This document shows positions 22,670 through 34,463 of a stretch of DNA of 64,000 nt, one piece after another. The notes below the pieces were generated by a model that ran no database searches, was not told the DNA's origin, and saw only the letters and a list, made by a program, of their open reading frames with translations. Position numbers and translations under genes: made by a program. Origin of the DNA: Corella eumyota (lineage: Eukaryota > Chordata > Ascidiacea > Phlebobranchia > Corellidae); contig OY720098.1 in the NCBI GenBank assembly GCA_963082875.1, forward strand, positions 14,756,001 to 14,820,000. Direction: 5' to 3'. Position 1 is the stretch's first letter, and every line of letters starts with the position of its first letter.

Positions 22670-23009
22670 TTATTTTATTAAATTTGTGTGATAATGATGT
22701 TTGGTGCAAATACCGGTACCAACTTGCTGTTGCAGGTAATCTAGTTAAGCAATATACATTTATTCTTAAGCTATACGCTAAACGTCGAAATATAAGCAAA
22801 AATGTTGCTTTGTTGGTTTGGATTAAATCCGATTCCTTTTAGCTCGTAATCGAACGCCATGACCGGTATATGCCACTGTGGCGTTCTTTTTAAAATTTAT
22901 AGAAATAATAACATAAAAACCTGTTTAATTGTTAGAGAATATTTGCGCGAGCACCACAAATGGGAAGTTATAATTCATTGGGCAGCCGTCCGTTTGCGAT
23001 GAATGCAGC

Positions 23010-23171
23010 ATACTTACCTGACGAGGGTCTTCACTGCGATCAGGCAGGCAGTGGGACCATGGCGAGGCTCAGTAATTGCACTTCGACTGAGCTGACCTCT
23101 GCGATTACCCCAAATGTGGGTAACTCGGTCGTATAATTTCTGATAGTGGGGTCTGCGTTCGCGCTAACCCT
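23010..23171 (+). ncRNA. RNU1: U1 snRNA gene copy 45
   Basis: Class B, Sm-C, SL3-P, with GGGACCAUGGCGAGGC and CAGUAAUUGCAC. Confidence 0.93.
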
Positions 23172-23529
23172 TTATTTTATTAATTTTGTGTGTTATTGAT
23201 GTTTGTTGCAAATATCGGTACATACTTACTGTATGTTTGTTGTATGTAACGTAAATCTATCTAGTTAAGCAATATACATTTATTCTTAAGCTATACGCAA
23301 AACGTCGAAATATAAGCAAAAGTGTTGCTTTGTTGATTTGGCTTAAATCCGATTTCTTTCAGCTCGTATTTGAATGCCATGACCGGTATATGCCACTGTG
23401 GCGTCCTTTTTCAAATCAAAAAAAATAATTACATAAAAACCTGTTTAATTGTTAGAGAATATTTGCGCGAGCACCACAAATGGAAATTTATAATTCAATC
23501 GGCTGCCGTGCAATTGCGATGTATGCGGC

Positions 23530-23691
23530 ATACTTACCTGACGAGGGTCTTCACTGCGATCAGGCAGGCAGTGGGCCCAGGGCGAGGCTCAGTCATTGCA
23601 CTTCGACTGAGCTGACCTCTGCGATTACCCCAAATGTGGGTAACTCGGTCGTATAATTTGTGATAGTGGGGTCTGCGTTCGCGCTAACCCT
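23530..23691 (+). ncRNA. RNU1: U1 snRNA gene copy 46
   Basis: Class K gene under an E-type distal upstream region, Sm-G, SL3-P. The E unit of this B-E-K block is missing, so the block is two units (1022 bp). Confidence 0.95.
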
Positions 23692-24031
23692 TTATTTTAT
23701 TAAATTTGTGTGATAATGATGTTTGGTGCAAATACCGGTACCAACTTGCTGTTGCAGGTAATCTAGTTAAGCAATATACATTTATTCTTAAGCTATACGC
23801 TAAACGTCGAAATATAAGCAAAAATGTTACTTTGTTGGTTTGGATTAAATCCGATTCCTTTTAGCTCGTAATCGAACGCCATGACCGGTATATGCCACTG
23901 TGGCGTCCTTTTTAAAATTTATAGAAATAATAACATAAAAACCTGTTTAATTGTTAGAGAATATTTGCGCGAGCACCACAAATGGGAAGTTATAATTCAT
24001 TGGGCAGCCGTCCGTTTGCGATGAATGCAGC

Positions 24032-24193
24032 ATACTTACCTGACGAGGGTCTTCACTGCGATCAGGCAGGCAGTGGGACCAGGGCGAGGCTCAGTCATTG
24101 CACTTCGACTGAGCTGACCTCTGCGATTACCCCAAATGTGGGTAACTCGGTCGTATAATTTCTGATAGTGGGGTCTGCGTTCGCGCTAACCCT
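24032..24193 (+). ncRNA. RNU1: U1 snRNA gene copy 47
   Basis: Class B, Sm-C, SL3-P, GUGGGACCAGG. Confidence 0.94.
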
Positions 24194-24551
24194 TTATTTG
24201 ATTAATTTTGTGTGTTATTGATGTTTGTTGCAAATATCGGTACATACTTACTGTATGTTTGTTGTATGTAACGTAAATCTATCTAGTTAAGCAATATACA
24301 TTTATTCTTAAGCTATACGCAAAACGTCGAAATATAAGCAAAAGTGTTGCTTTGTTGATTTGGCTTAAATCCGATTTCTTTCAGCTCGTATTTGAATGCC
24401 ATGACCGGTATATGCCACTGTGGCGTCCTTTTTCAAATCAAAAAAAATAATTACATAAAAACCTGTTTAATTGTTAGAGAATATTTGCGCGAGCACCACA
24501 AATGGGAAGTTATTATTCATTTGACAGCCGTCCGTTTGCGATGTAAGCGGC

Positions 24552-24713
24552 ATACTTACCTGACGAGGGTCTTCACTGCGATCAGGCAGGCAGTGGGCCC
24601 AGGGCGAGGCTCAGTCATTGCACTTCGACTGAGCTGACCTCTGCGATTACCCCAAATGTGGGTAACTCGGTCGTATAATTTCTGATAGTGGGGTCTGCGT
24701 TCGCGCTAACCCT
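24552..24713 (+). ncRNA. RNU1: U1 snRNA gene copy 48, consensus
   Basis: Class E, Sm-C, SL3-P; consensus RNA. One private upstream change (GATGTAAGCGGC). Confidence 0.95.
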
Positions 24714-25072
24714 TTATTTTATTAATTTTGTGTGTTATTGATGTTTGTTGCAAATATCGGTACCTACTTACTGTATGTTTGTTGTATGTAATGTAAATCT
24801 ATCTAGTTAAGCAATATACATTTATTCTTAAGCTATACGCAAAACGTCGAAATATAAGCGAAAAGTGTTGCTTTGTTGATTTGGCTTAAATCCTATTTCT
24901 TTCAGCTCGTATTTGAATGCCATGACCGGTATATGCCACTGTGGCGTCCTTTTTCAAATCAAAAAAAATAATTACATAAAAACCTGTTTAATTGTTAGAG
25001 AATATTTGCGCGAGCACCACAAATGGAAAGTTATAATTCAATCGGCTGCCGTGCAATTGCGATGTATGCGGC

Positions 25073-25234
25073 ATACTTACCTGACGAGGGTCTTCACTGC
25101 GATCAGGCAGGCAGTGGGCCCAGGGCGAGGCTCAGTCATTGCACTTCGACTGAGCTGACCTCTGCGATTACCCCAAATGTGGGTAACTCGGTCGTATAAT
25201 TTGTGATAGTGGGGTCTGCGTTCGCGCTAACCCT
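25073..25234 (+). ncRNA. RNU1: U1 snRNA gene copy 49
   Basis: Class K (ATGGAAAGTT), Sm-G, SL3-P. Confidence 0.95.
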
Positions 25235-25574
25235 TTATTTTATTAATTTTGTGTGATAATGATGTTTGGTGCAAATACCGGTACCAACTTGCTGTTGCAG
25301 GTAATCTAGTTAAGCAATATACATTTATTCTTAAGCTATACGCTAAACGTCGAAATATAAGCAAAAATGTTGCTTTGTTGGTTTGGAATAAATCCGATTC
25401 CTTTTAGCTCGTAATCGAACGCCATGACCGGTATATGCCACTGTGGCGTCCTTTTTAAAATTTATAGAAATAATAACATAAAAACCTGTTTAATTGTTAG
25501 AGAATATTTGCGCGAGCACCACAAATGGGAAGTTATAATTCATTGGGCAGCCGTCCGTTTGCGATGAATGCAGC

Positions 25575-25736
25575 ATACTTACCTGACGAGGGTCTTCACT
25601 GCGATCAAGCAGGCAGTGGGACCAGGGCGAGGCTCAGTCATTGCACTTCGACTGAGCTGACCTCTGCGATTACCCCAAATGTGGGTAACTCGGTCGTATA
25701 ATTTCTGATAGTGGGGTCTGCGTTCGCGCTAACCCT
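25575..25736 (+). ncRNA. RNU1: U1 snRNA gene copy 50
   Basis: Class B, Sm-C, SL3-P. The U1-70K loop reads GAUCAAGCAG (as in copy 53), plus GUGGGACCAGG. Confidence 0.93.
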
Positions 25737-26094
25737 TTATTTTATTAATTTTGTGTGTTATTGATGTTTGTTGCAAATATCGGTACATACTTACTGTATG
25801 TTTGTTGTATGTAACGTAAATCTATCTAGTTAAGCAATATACATTTATTCTTAAGCTATACGCAAAACGTCGAAATATAAGCAAAAGTGTTGCTTTGTTG
25901 ATTTGGCTTAAATCCGATTTCTTTCAGCTCGTATTTGAATGCCATGACCGGTATACGCCACTGTGGCGTCCTTTTTCAAATCAAAAAAAATAATTACATA
26001 AAAACCTGTTTAATTGTTAGAGAATATTTGCGCGAGCACCACAAATGGGAAGTTATTTTTCATTTGACAGCCGTCCGTTTGCGATGTATGCAGC

Positions 26095-26256
26095 ATACTT
26101 ACCTGACGAGGGTCTTCACTGCGATCAGGCAGGCAGTGGGCCGAGGGCGAGGCTCAGTCATTGCACTTCGACTGAGCTGACCTCTGCGATTACCCAAAAT
26201 GTGGGTAACTCGGTCGTATAATTTCTGATAGTGGGGTCTGCGTTCGCGCTAACCCT
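26095..26256 (+). ncRNA. RNU1: U1 snRNA gene copy 51
   Basis: Class E, Sm-C, SL3-Q, GGGCCGAGG. Confidence 0.94.
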
Positions 26257-26615
26257 TTATTTTATTAATTTTGTGTGTTATTGATGTTTGTTGCAAATAT
26301 CGGTACCTACTTACTGTATGTTTGTTGTATGTAATGTAAATCTATCTAGTTAAGCAATATACATTTATTCTTAAGCTATACGCAAAACGTCGAAATATAA
26401 GCGAAAAGTGTTGCTTTGTTGATTTGGCTTAAATCCTATTTCTTTCAGCTCGTATTTGAATGCCATGACCGGTATATGCCACTGTGGCGTCCTTTTTCAA
26501 ATCAAAAAAAATAATTACATAAAAACCTGTTTAATTGTTAGAGAATATTTGCGCGAGCACCACAAATGGAAAGTTATAATTCAATCGGCTGCCGTGCAAT
26601 TGCGATGTATGCGGC

Positions 26616-26777
26616 ATACTTACCTGACGAGGGTCTTCACTGCGATCAGGCAGGCAGTGGGCCCAGGGCGAGGCTCAGTCATTGCACTTCGACTGAGCTG
26701 ACCTCTGCGATTACCCCAAATGTGGGTAACTCGGTCGTATAATTTGTGATAGTGGGGTCTGCGTTCGCGCTAACCCT
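26616..26777 (+). ncRNA. RNU1: U1 snRNA gene copy 52
   Basis: Class K (ATGGAAAGTT), Sm-G, SL3-P. Confidence 0.95.
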
Positions 26778-27117
26778 TTATTTTATTAATTTTGTGTGAT
26801 AATGATGTTTGGTGCAAATACCGGTACCAACTTGCTGTTGCAGGTAATCTAGTTAAGCAATATACATTTATTCTTAAGCTATACGCTAAACGTCGAAATA
26901 TAAGCAAAAATGTTGCTTTGTTGGTTTGGAATAAATCCGATTCCTTTTAGCTCGTAATCGAACGCCATGACCGGTATATGCCACTGTGGCGTCCTTTTTA
27001 AAATTTATAGAAATAATAACATAAAAACCTGTTTAATTGTTAGAGAATATTTGCGCGAGCACCACAAATGGGAAGTTATAATTCATTGGGCAGCCGTCCT
27101 TTTGCGATGAATGCAGC

Positions 27118-27279
27118 ATACTTACCTGACGAGGGTCTTCACTGCGATCAAGCAGGCAGTGGGACCAGGGCGAGGCTCAGTCATTGCACTTCGACTGAGC
27201 TGACCTCTGCGATTACCCCAAATGTGGGTAACTCGGTCGTATAATTTCTGATAGTGGGGTCTGCGTTCGCGCTAACCCT
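27118..27279 (+). ncRNA. RNU1: U1 snRNA gene copy 53
   Basis: Class B, Sm-C, SL3-P; twin of copy 50 (GAUCAAGCAG loop, GUGGGACCAGG) 1543 bp upstream. Confidence 0.93.
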
Positions 27280-27637
27280 TTATTTTATTAATTTTGTGTG
27301 TTATTGATGTTTGTTGCAAATATCGGTACATACTTACTGTATGTTTGTTGTATGTAACGTAAATCTATCTAGTTAAGCAATATACATTTATTCTTAAGCT
27401 ATACGCAAAACGTCGAAATATAAGCAAAAGTGTTGCTTTGTTGATTTGGCTTAAATCCGATTTCTTTCAGCTCGTATTTGAATGCCATGACCGGTATACG
27501 CCACTGTGGCGTCCTTTTTCAAATCAAAAAAAATAATTACATAAAAACCTGTTTAATTGTTAGAGAATATTTGCGCGAGCACCACAAATGGGAAGTTATT
27601 TTTCATTTGACAGCCGTCCGTTTGCGATGTATGCAGC

Positions 27638-27799
27638 ATACTTACCTGACGAGGGTCTTCACTGCGATCAGGCAGGCAGTGGGCCGAGGGCGAGGCTCAG
27701 TCATTGCACTTCGACTGAGCTGACCTCTGCGATTACCCAAAATGTGGGTAACTCGGTCGTATAATTTCTGATAGTGGGGTCTGCGTTCGCGCTAACCCT
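27638..27799 (+). ncRNA. RNU1: U1 snRNA gene copy 54
   Basis: Class E, Sm-C, SL3-Q, GGGCCGAGG. Confidence 0.94.
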
Positions 27800-28158
27800 T
27801 TATTTTATTAATTTTGTGTGTTATTGATGTTTGTTGCAAATATCGGTACCTACTTACTGTATGTTTGTTGTATGTAATGTAAATCTATCTAGTTAAGCAA
27901 TATACATTTATTCTTAAGCTATACGCAAAACGTCGAAATATAAGCGAAAAGTGTTGCTTTGTTGATTTGGCTTAAATCCTATTTCTTTCAGCTCGTATTT
28001 GAATGCCATGACCGGTATATGCCACTGTGGCGTCCTTTTTCAAATCAAAAAAAATAATTACATAAAAACCTGTTTAATTGTTAGAGAATATTTGCGCGAG
28101 CACCACAAATGGAAATTTATAATTCAATCGGCTGCCGTGCAATTGCGATGTATGCGGC

Positions 28159-28320
28159 ATACTTACCTGACGAGGGTCTTCACTGCGATCAGGCAGGCAG
28201 TGGGCCCAGGGCGAGGCTCAGTCATTGCACTTCGACTGAGCTGACCTCTGCGATTACCCCAAATGTGGGTAACTCGGTCGTATAATTTGTGATAGTGGGG
28301 TCTGCGTTCGCGCTAACCCT
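28159..28320 (+). ncRNA. RNU1: U1 snRNA gene copy 55
   Basis: Class K, Sm-G, SL3-P. Confidence 0.95.
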
Positions 28321-28660
28321 TTATTTTATTAAATTTGTGTGATAATGATGTTTGGTGCAAATACCGGTACCAACTTGCTGTTGCAGGTAATCTAGTTAAG
28401 CAATATACATTTATTCTTAAGCTATACGCTAAACGTCGAAATATAAGCAAAAATGTTGCTTTGTTGGTTTGGAATAAATCCGATTCCTTTTAGCTCGTAA
28501 TCGAACGCCATGACCGGTATATGCCACTGTGGCGTCCTTTTTAAAATTTATAGAAATAATAACATAAAAACCTGTTTAATTGTTAGAGAATATTTGCGCG
28601 AGCACCACAAATGGGAAGTTATAATTCATTGGGCAGCCGTACGTTTGCGATGAATGCAGC

Positions 28661-28822
28661 ATACTTACCTGACGAGGGTCTTCACTGCGATCAGGCAGGC
28701 AGTGGGACCAGGGCGAGGCTCAGTAATTGCACTTCGACTGAGCTGACCTCTGCGATTACCCCAAATGTGGGTAACTCGGTCGTATAATTTCTGATAGTGG
28801 GGTCTGCGTTCGCGCTAACCCT
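28661..28822 (+). ncRNA. RNU1: U1 snRNA gene copy 56
   Basis: Class B, Sm-C, SL3-P, GUGGGACCAGG and CAGUAAUUGCAC. Confidence 0.94.
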
Positions 28823-29180
28823 TTATTTTATTAATTTTGTGTGTTATTGATGTTTGTTGCAAATATCGGTACATACTTACTGTATGTTTGTTGTATGTAA
28901 CGTAAATCTATCTAGTTAAGCAATATACATTTATTCTTAAGCTATACGCAAAACGTCGAAATATAAGCAAAAGTGTTGCTTTGTTGATTTGGCTTAAATC
29001 CGATTTCTTTCAGCTCGTATTTGAATGCCATGACCGGTATATGCCACTGTGGCGTCCTTTTTCAAATCAAAAAAAATAATTACATAAAAACCTGTTTAAT
29101 TGTTAGAGAATATTTGCGCGAGCACCACAAATGGGAAGTTATTTTTCATTTGACAGCCGTCCGTTTGCGATGTATGCAGC

Positions 29181-29342
29181 ATACTTACCTGACGAGGGTC
29201 TTCACTGCGATCAGGCAGGCAGTGGGCCGAGGGCGAGGCTCAGTCATTGCACTTCGACTGAGCTGACCTCTGCGATTACCCAAAATGTGGGTAACTCGGT
29301 CGTATAATTTCTGATAGTGGGGTCTGCGTTCGCGCTAACCCT
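29181..29342 (+). ncRNA. RNU1: U1 snRNA gene copy 57
   Basis: Class E, Sm-C, SL3-Q, GGGCCGAGG. Confidence 0.94.
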
Positions 29343-29701
29343 TTATTTTATTAATTTTGTGTGTTATTGATGTTTGTTGCAAATATCGGTACCTACTTAC
29401 TGTATGTTTGTTGTATGTAATGTAAATCTATCTAGTTAAGCAATATACATTTATTCTTAAGCTATACGCAAAACGTCGAAATATAAGCGAAAAGTGTTGC
29501 TTTGTTGATTTGGCTTAAATCCTATTTCTTTCAGCTCGTATTTGAATGCCATGACCGGTATATGCCACTGTGGCGTCCTTTTTCAAATCAAAAAAAATAA
29601 TTACATAAAAACCTGTTTAATTGTTAGAGAATATTTGCGCGAGCACCACAAATGGAAATTTATAATTCAATCGGCTGCCGTGCAATTGCGATGTATGCGG
29701 C

Positions 29702-29863
29702 ATACTTACCTGACGAGGGTCTTCACTGCGATCAGGCAGGCAGTGGGCCCAGGGCGAGGCTCAGTCATTGCACTTCGACTGAGCTGACCTCTGCGATTAC
29801 CCCAAATGTGGGTAACTCGGTCGTATAATTTCTGATAGTGGGGTCTGCGTTCGCGCTAACCCT
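29702..29863 (+). ncRNA. RNU1: U1 snRNA gene copy 58, consensus
   Basis: Class K, Sm-C, SL3-P; consensus RNA. Confidence 0.95.
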
Positions 29864-30222
29864 TTATTTTATTAATTTTGTGTGTTATTGATGTTTGTTG
29901 CAAATATCGGTACCTACTTACTGTATGTTTGTTGTATGTAATGTAAATCTATCTAGTTAAGCAATATACATTTATTCTTAAGCTATACGCAAAACGTCGA
30001 AATATAAGCGAAAAGTGTTGCTTTGTTGATTTGGCTTAAATCCTATTTCTTTCAGCTCGTAATCGAATGCCATGACCGGTATACGCCACTGTGGCGTCCT
30101 TTTTCAAATCAAAATAATTAATTACATAAAAACCTGTTTAATTGTTAGAGAATATTTGCGCGAGCACCACAAATGGAAATTTATAATTCAATCGGCTGCC
30201 GTGCAATTGCGATGTATGCGGC

Positions 30223-30384
30223 ATACTTACCTGACGAGGGTCTTCACTGCGATCAGGCAGGCAGTGGGTCCAGGGTGAGGCTCAGTCCTTGCACTTCGAC
30301 TGAGCTGACCTCTGCGATTACCCCAAATGTGGGTAACTCGGTCGTATAATTTGTGATAGTGGGGTCTGCGTTCGCGCTAACCCT
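30223..30384 (+). ncRNA. RNU1: U1 snRNA gene copy 59
   Basis: Class K, Sm-G, SL3-P, with GUGGGUCCAGGGUGAGGC and a CUUGCAC U1A loop. Confidence 0.92.
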
Positions 30385-30724
30385 TTATTTTATTAATTTT
30401 GTGTGATAATGATGTTTGGTGCAAATACCGGTACCAACTTGCTGTTGCAGGTAATCTAGTTAAGCAATATACATTTATTCTTAAGCTATACGCTAAACGT
30501 CGAAATATAAGCAAAAATGTTGCTTTGTTGGTTTGGATTAAATCCGATTCCTTTTAGCTCGTAATCGAACGCCATGACCGGTATATGCCACTGTGGCGTC
30601 CTTTTTAAAATTTATAGAAATAATAACATAAAAACCTGTTTAATTGTTAGAGAATATTTGCGCGAGCACCACAAATGGGAAGTTATAATTCATTGGGCAG
30701 CCGTCCGTTTGCGATGAATGCAGC

Positions 30725-30886
30725 ATACTTACCTGACGAGGGTCTTCACTGCGATCAGGCAGGCAGTGGGCCCAGGGCGAGGCTCAGTCATTGCACTTCG
30801 ACTGAGCTGACCTCTGCGAATACCCAAAATGCGGGTAACTCGGTCGTATAATTTCTGATAGTGGGGTCTGCGTTCGCGGTAACCCT
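30725..30886 (+). ncRNA. RNU1: U1 snRNA gene copy 60
   Basis: Class B, Sm-C. Stem-loop III is altered (GCGAAUACCCAAAAUGCGGGUAA) in paired and loop positions, and the 3' side of stem-loop IV reads CGCGGUAACCC. Confidence 0.9.
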
Positions 30887-31245
30887 TTATTTTATTAATT
30901 TTGTGTGTTATTGATGTTTGTTGCAAATATCGGTACCTACTTACTGTATGTTTGTTGTATGTAATGTAAATCTATCTAGTTAAGCAATATACATTTATTC
31001 TTAAGCTATACGCAAAACGTCGAAATATAAGCGAAAAGTGTTGCTTTGTTGATTTGGCTTAAATCCTATTTCTTTCAGCTCGTATTTGAATGCCATGACC
31101 GGTATATGCCACTGTGGCGTCCTTTTTCAAATCAAAAAAAATAATTACATAAAAACCTGTTTAATTGTTAGAGAATATTTGCGCGAGCACCACAAATGGA
31201 AATTTATAATTCAATCGGCTGCCGTGCAATTGCGATGTATGCGGC

Positions 31246-31407
31246 ATACTTACCTGACGAGGGTCTTCACAGCGATCAGGCAGGCAGTGGGCCCAGGGCG
31301 AGGCTCAGTCATTGCACTTCGACTGAGCTGACCTCTGCGATTACCCCAAATGTGGGTAACTCGGTCGTATAATTTCTGATAGTGGGGTCTGCGTTCGCGC
31401 TAACCCT
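31246..31407 (+). ncRNA. RNU1: U1 snRNA gene copy 61
   Basis: Class K, Sm-C, SL3-P, with CUUCACAGCGAUC in stem-loop I. Confidence 0.94.
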
Positions 31408-31766
31408 TTATTTTATTAATTTTGTGTGTTATTGATGTTTGTTGCAAATATCGGTACCTACTTACAGTATGTTTGTTGTATGTAATGTAAATCTATCTAG
31501 TTAAGCAATATACATTTATTCTTAAGCTATACGCAAAACGTCGAAATATAAGCGAAAAGTGTTGCTTTGTTGATTTGGCTTAAATCCTATTTCTTTCAGC
31601 TCGTAATCGAATGCCATGACCGGTATACGCCACTGTGGCGTCCTTTTTCAAATCAAAAAAAATAATTACATAAAAACCTGTTTAATTGTTAGAGAATATT
31701 TGCGCGAGCACCACAAATGGAAATTTATAATTCAATCGGCTGCCGTGCAATTGCGATGTATGCGGC

Positions 31767-31928
31767 ATACTTACCTGACGAGGGTCTTCACTGCGATCAG
31801 GCAGGCAGTGGGCCCAGGGTGAGGCTCAGTCCTTGCACTTCGACTGAGCTGACCTCTGCGATTACCCCAAATGTGGGTAACTCGGTCGTATAATTTGTGA
31901 TAGTGGGGTCTGCGTTCGCGCTAACCCT
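31767..31928 (+). ncRNA. RNU1: U1 snRNA gene copy 62
   Basis: Class K, Sm-G, SL3-P, with GGGUGAGGC and a CUUGCAC U1A loop, as in copies 38 and 59. Confidence 0.92.
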
Positions 31929-32268
31929 TTATTTTATTAATTTTGTGTGATAAAGATGTTTGGTGCAAATACCGGTACCAACTTGCTGTTGCAGGTAATC
32001 TAGTTAAGCAATATACATTTATTCTTAAGCTATACGCTAAACGTCGAAATATAAGCAAAAATGTTGCTTTGTTGGTTTGGATTAAATCCGATTCCTTTTA
32101 GCTCGTAATCGAACGCCATGACCGGTATATGCCACTGTGGCGTCCTTTTTAAAATTTATAGAAATAATAACATAAAAACCTGTTTAATTGTTAGAGAATA
32201 TTTGCGCGAGCACCACAAATGGGAAGTTATAATTCATTGGGCAGCCGTCCGTTTGCGATGAATGCAGC

Positions 32269-32430
32269 ATACTTACCTGACGAGGGTCTTCACTGCGATC
32301 AGGCAGGCAGTGGGCCCAGGGCGAGGCTCAGTCATTGCAATTCGACTAAGCTGACCTCTGCGATTACCCCAAATGTGGGTAACTCGGTTGTATAATTTCT
32401 GATAGTGGGGTCTGCGTTCGCGCTAACCCT
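32269..32430 (+). ncRNA. RNU1: U1 snRNA gene copy 63
   Basis: Class B, Sm-C, SL3-P, with AUUGCAAUUCGACUAAGC in stem-loop II and CGGUUGUAUAA before the Sm site. Confidence 0.92.
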
Positions 32431-32788
32431 TTATTTTATTAATTTTGTGTGTTATTGATGTTTGTTGCAAATATCGGTACATACTTACTGTATGTTTGTT
32501 GTATGTAACGTAAATCTATCTAGTTAAGCAATATACATTTATTCTTAAGCTATACGCAAAACGTCGAAATATAAGCAAAAGTGTTGCTTTGTTGATTTGG
32601 CTTAAATCCGATTTCTTTCAGCTCGTATTTGAATGCCATGACCGGTATATGCCACTATGGCGTCCTTTTTCAAATCAAAAAAAATAATTACATAAAAACC
32701 TGTTTAATTGTTAGAGAATATTTGCGCGAGCACCACAAATTGGAAGTTATTATTCATTTGACAGCCGTCCGTTTGCGATGTATGCAGC

Positions 32789-32950
32789 ATACTTACCTGA
32801 CGAGGGTCTTCACTGCAATCAGGCAGGCAGTGGGCCCAGGGCGAGGCTCAGTCATTGCACTTCGACTGAGCTGACCTCTGCGAATACCCAAAATGTGGGT
32901 AACTCGGTCGTATAATTTGTGATAGTGGGGTCTGCGTTCGCGCTAACCCT
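32789..32950 (+). ncRNA. RNU1: U1 snRNA gene copy 64
   Basis: Class E, Sm-G. The U1-70K loop begins AAUCAGG, and stem-loop III reads GCGAAUACCCAAAAUGUGGG. Confidence 0.91.
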
Positions 32951-33309
32951 TTATTTTATTAATTTTGTGTGTTATTGATGTTTGTTGCAAATATCGGTAC
33001 CTACTTACTGTATGTTTGTTGTATGTAATGTAAATCTATCTAGTTAAGCAATATACATTTATTCTTAAGCTATACGCAAAACGTCGAAATATAAGCGAAA
33101 AGTGTTGCTTTGTTGATTTGGCTTAAATCCTATTTTTTTCAGCTCGTATTTGAATGCCATGACCGGTATATGCCACTGTGGCGTCCTTTTTCAAATCAAA
33201 AAAAATAATTACATAAAAACCTGTTTAATTGTTAGAGAATATTTGCGCGAGCACCACAAATGGGAAGTTATTATTCATTTGACAGCCGTCAGTTTGCGAT
33301 GTATGCAGC

Positions 33310-33471
33310 ATACTTACCTGACGACGGTCTTCACTGCGATCAGGCAGGCAGTGGGCCCAGGGCGAGGCTCAGTCATTGCACTTCGACTGAGCTGACCTCT
33401 GCGATTACCCAAAATGTGGGTAACTCGGTCGTATAATTTCTGATAGTGGGGTCTGCGTTCGCGCTAACCCT
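33310..33471 (+). ncRNA. RNU1: U1 snRNA gene copy 65
   Basis: Class E (GACAGCCGTCAG), Sm-C, SL3-Q, with CUGACGACGGUC just after the splice-site-pairing end. Confidence 0.93.
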
Positions 33472-33828
33472 TTATTTTATTAATTTTGTGTGTTATTGAT
33501 GTTTGTTGCAAATATCGGTACCTACTTACTGTATGTTTGTTGTATGTAATGTAAATCTATCTAGTTAAGCAATATACATTTATTCTTAAGCTATACGCAA
33601 AACGTCGAAATATAAGCGAAAAGTGTTGCTTTGTTGATTTGGCTTAAATCCTATTTCTTTCAGCTCGTAATCGAATGCCATAACCGGTATACGCCACTGT
33701 GGTGTCCATTTTCAAATCAAAAAAATAATTACATAAAAACCTGTTTAATTGTTAGAGAATATTTGCGCGAGCACCACAAATGGGAAGTTATTATCATTTG
33801 GCAGCAGTCCGTTTGCGATGTATGCAGC

Positions 33829-33990
33829 ATACTTACCTGACGAGGGTCTTCACTGCGATCAGGCAGAAAGTGGGCCCAGGGCGAGGCTCAGTCATTGCAC
33901 TTCGACGGAGCTGACCTTTGCGATTACCCAAAATGTGGGTAACTCGGTCGTATAATTTGTGATAGTGGGGTCTGCGTTCGCGCTAACCCT
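33829..33990 (+). ncRNA. RNU1: U1 snRNA gene copy 66
   Basis: Class E-like (GGCAGCAGTCC), Sm-G, SL3-Q, with GGCAGAAAGUGGG, CUUCGACGGAGC and GACCUUUGCG. Related to copy 15 and to M6. Last full-length plus-strand copy. Confidence 0.9.
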
Positions 33991-34349
33991 TTATTTTATT
34001 AATTTTGTGTGTTATTGCTGTTTGTTGCAAATATCGGTACCTACTTACTGTATGTTTGTTGTATGTAACGTAAATCTATCTAGTTAAGCAATATACATTT
34101 ATTCTCAAGCTATACGCAAAACGTCGAAATATAAGCGAAAAGTGTTGCTTTGTTGATTTGGCTTAAATCCTATTTCTTTCAGCTCGTAATCGAATGCCAT
34201 GACCGGTATACGCCACTGTGGCTTCCTTTTTCAAATTAAAAAAAATAATTACATAAAAACCTGTTTAATTGTTAGAGAATATTTGCGCGAGCACCACAAA
34301 TGGAAAGTTATAATTCAATCGGCTGCCGTGCAATTGCGATGTATGCGGC

Positions 34350-34463
34350 ATACTTACCTGACGAGGGTCTTCACTGCGATCAGGCAGGCAGTGGGCCCAG
34401 GGCGAGGCTCAGTCATTGCACTTCGACTGAGCCGACCTCTGCACTTCGACTGAGCTGACCTCT
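34350..34463 (+). pseudogene. U1 snRNA copy 67, truncated at the inverted junction
   Basis: Class K upstream region and a normal AUACUUACCUG 5' end. The gene breaks off after stem-loop II. The last 23 bases before the junction (34441-34463) repeat 34418-34440 with one change. Stem-loop III, the Sm site and stem-loop IV are missing, so it cannot form a stable U1 snRNP. Confidence 0.93.

Larger units (their letters stand above)
19601..30410 (+). repeat. 1543-bp higher-order repeat (B-E-K triplets)
   Basis: B, E and K units recur as triplets. B-unit genes lie at 19923, 21467, 23010, 24032, 25575, 27118 and 28661. The spacing is 1543-1544 bp, except for one deleted block (23010 to 24032, 1022 bp). 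The last block gains an extra K unit. Each class keeps its own marks: GGGACCAGG in B, GGGCCGAGG in most E, Sm-G in most K. Confidence 0.9.
1..34463 (+). repeat. Tandem array of U1 snRNA gene units, plus-strand block
   Basis: Head-to-tail units of 521-523 bp (long spacer) or 501-502 bp (short spacer), each with one U1 gene. The array is already in progress at base 1, so it extends left of the window. Upstream regions define classes used in the copy entries. E has ATTCATTTGACAGCCGTCC before the gene. K has AATTCAATCGGCTGCCGTGC. B has ATTCATTGGGCAGCCGTCC and an AAAATTTATAGAAATAA block, and always follows the short spacer (GATAATGATGTTTGGTGC). V has AGGAAGTTATAATTTATTGGG. Sm-C and Sm-G mean AAUUUCUGAU and AAUUUGUGAU. 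SL3-P and SL3-Q mean CCCCAAAUGUGGG and CCCAAAAUGUGGG. Repeat number in an assembly of such sequence may differ from the true genome. Confidence 0.97.

Noticed and set aside
30729-30926. Minus-strand 65 aa frame within the array, and the 37.1-41.5 kb minus-strand frames
   Set aside because: The first is antisense to a U1 gene and spacer. The others are the same promoter plus U1 artefact in the inverted block.
661-34453. Dozens of near-identical 68-94 aa open frames (starting MTGICHCGVLFQIKK) across the array
   Set aside because: The frame begins in the distal promoter, crosses the PSE-like element and ends inside U1 (HTYLTRVFTAIRQAVG is translated U1 sequence). It is broken in class B units while the U1 gene is kept, so selection is on the RNA.
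1-34463. A second small RNA gene, such as a spliced-leader or other U RNA, in the spacer
   Set aside because: The spacer contains neither the 16-nt leader nor a second Sm site next to stem-loops. The conserved spacer blocks are best explained by homogenisation and upstream promoter elements.
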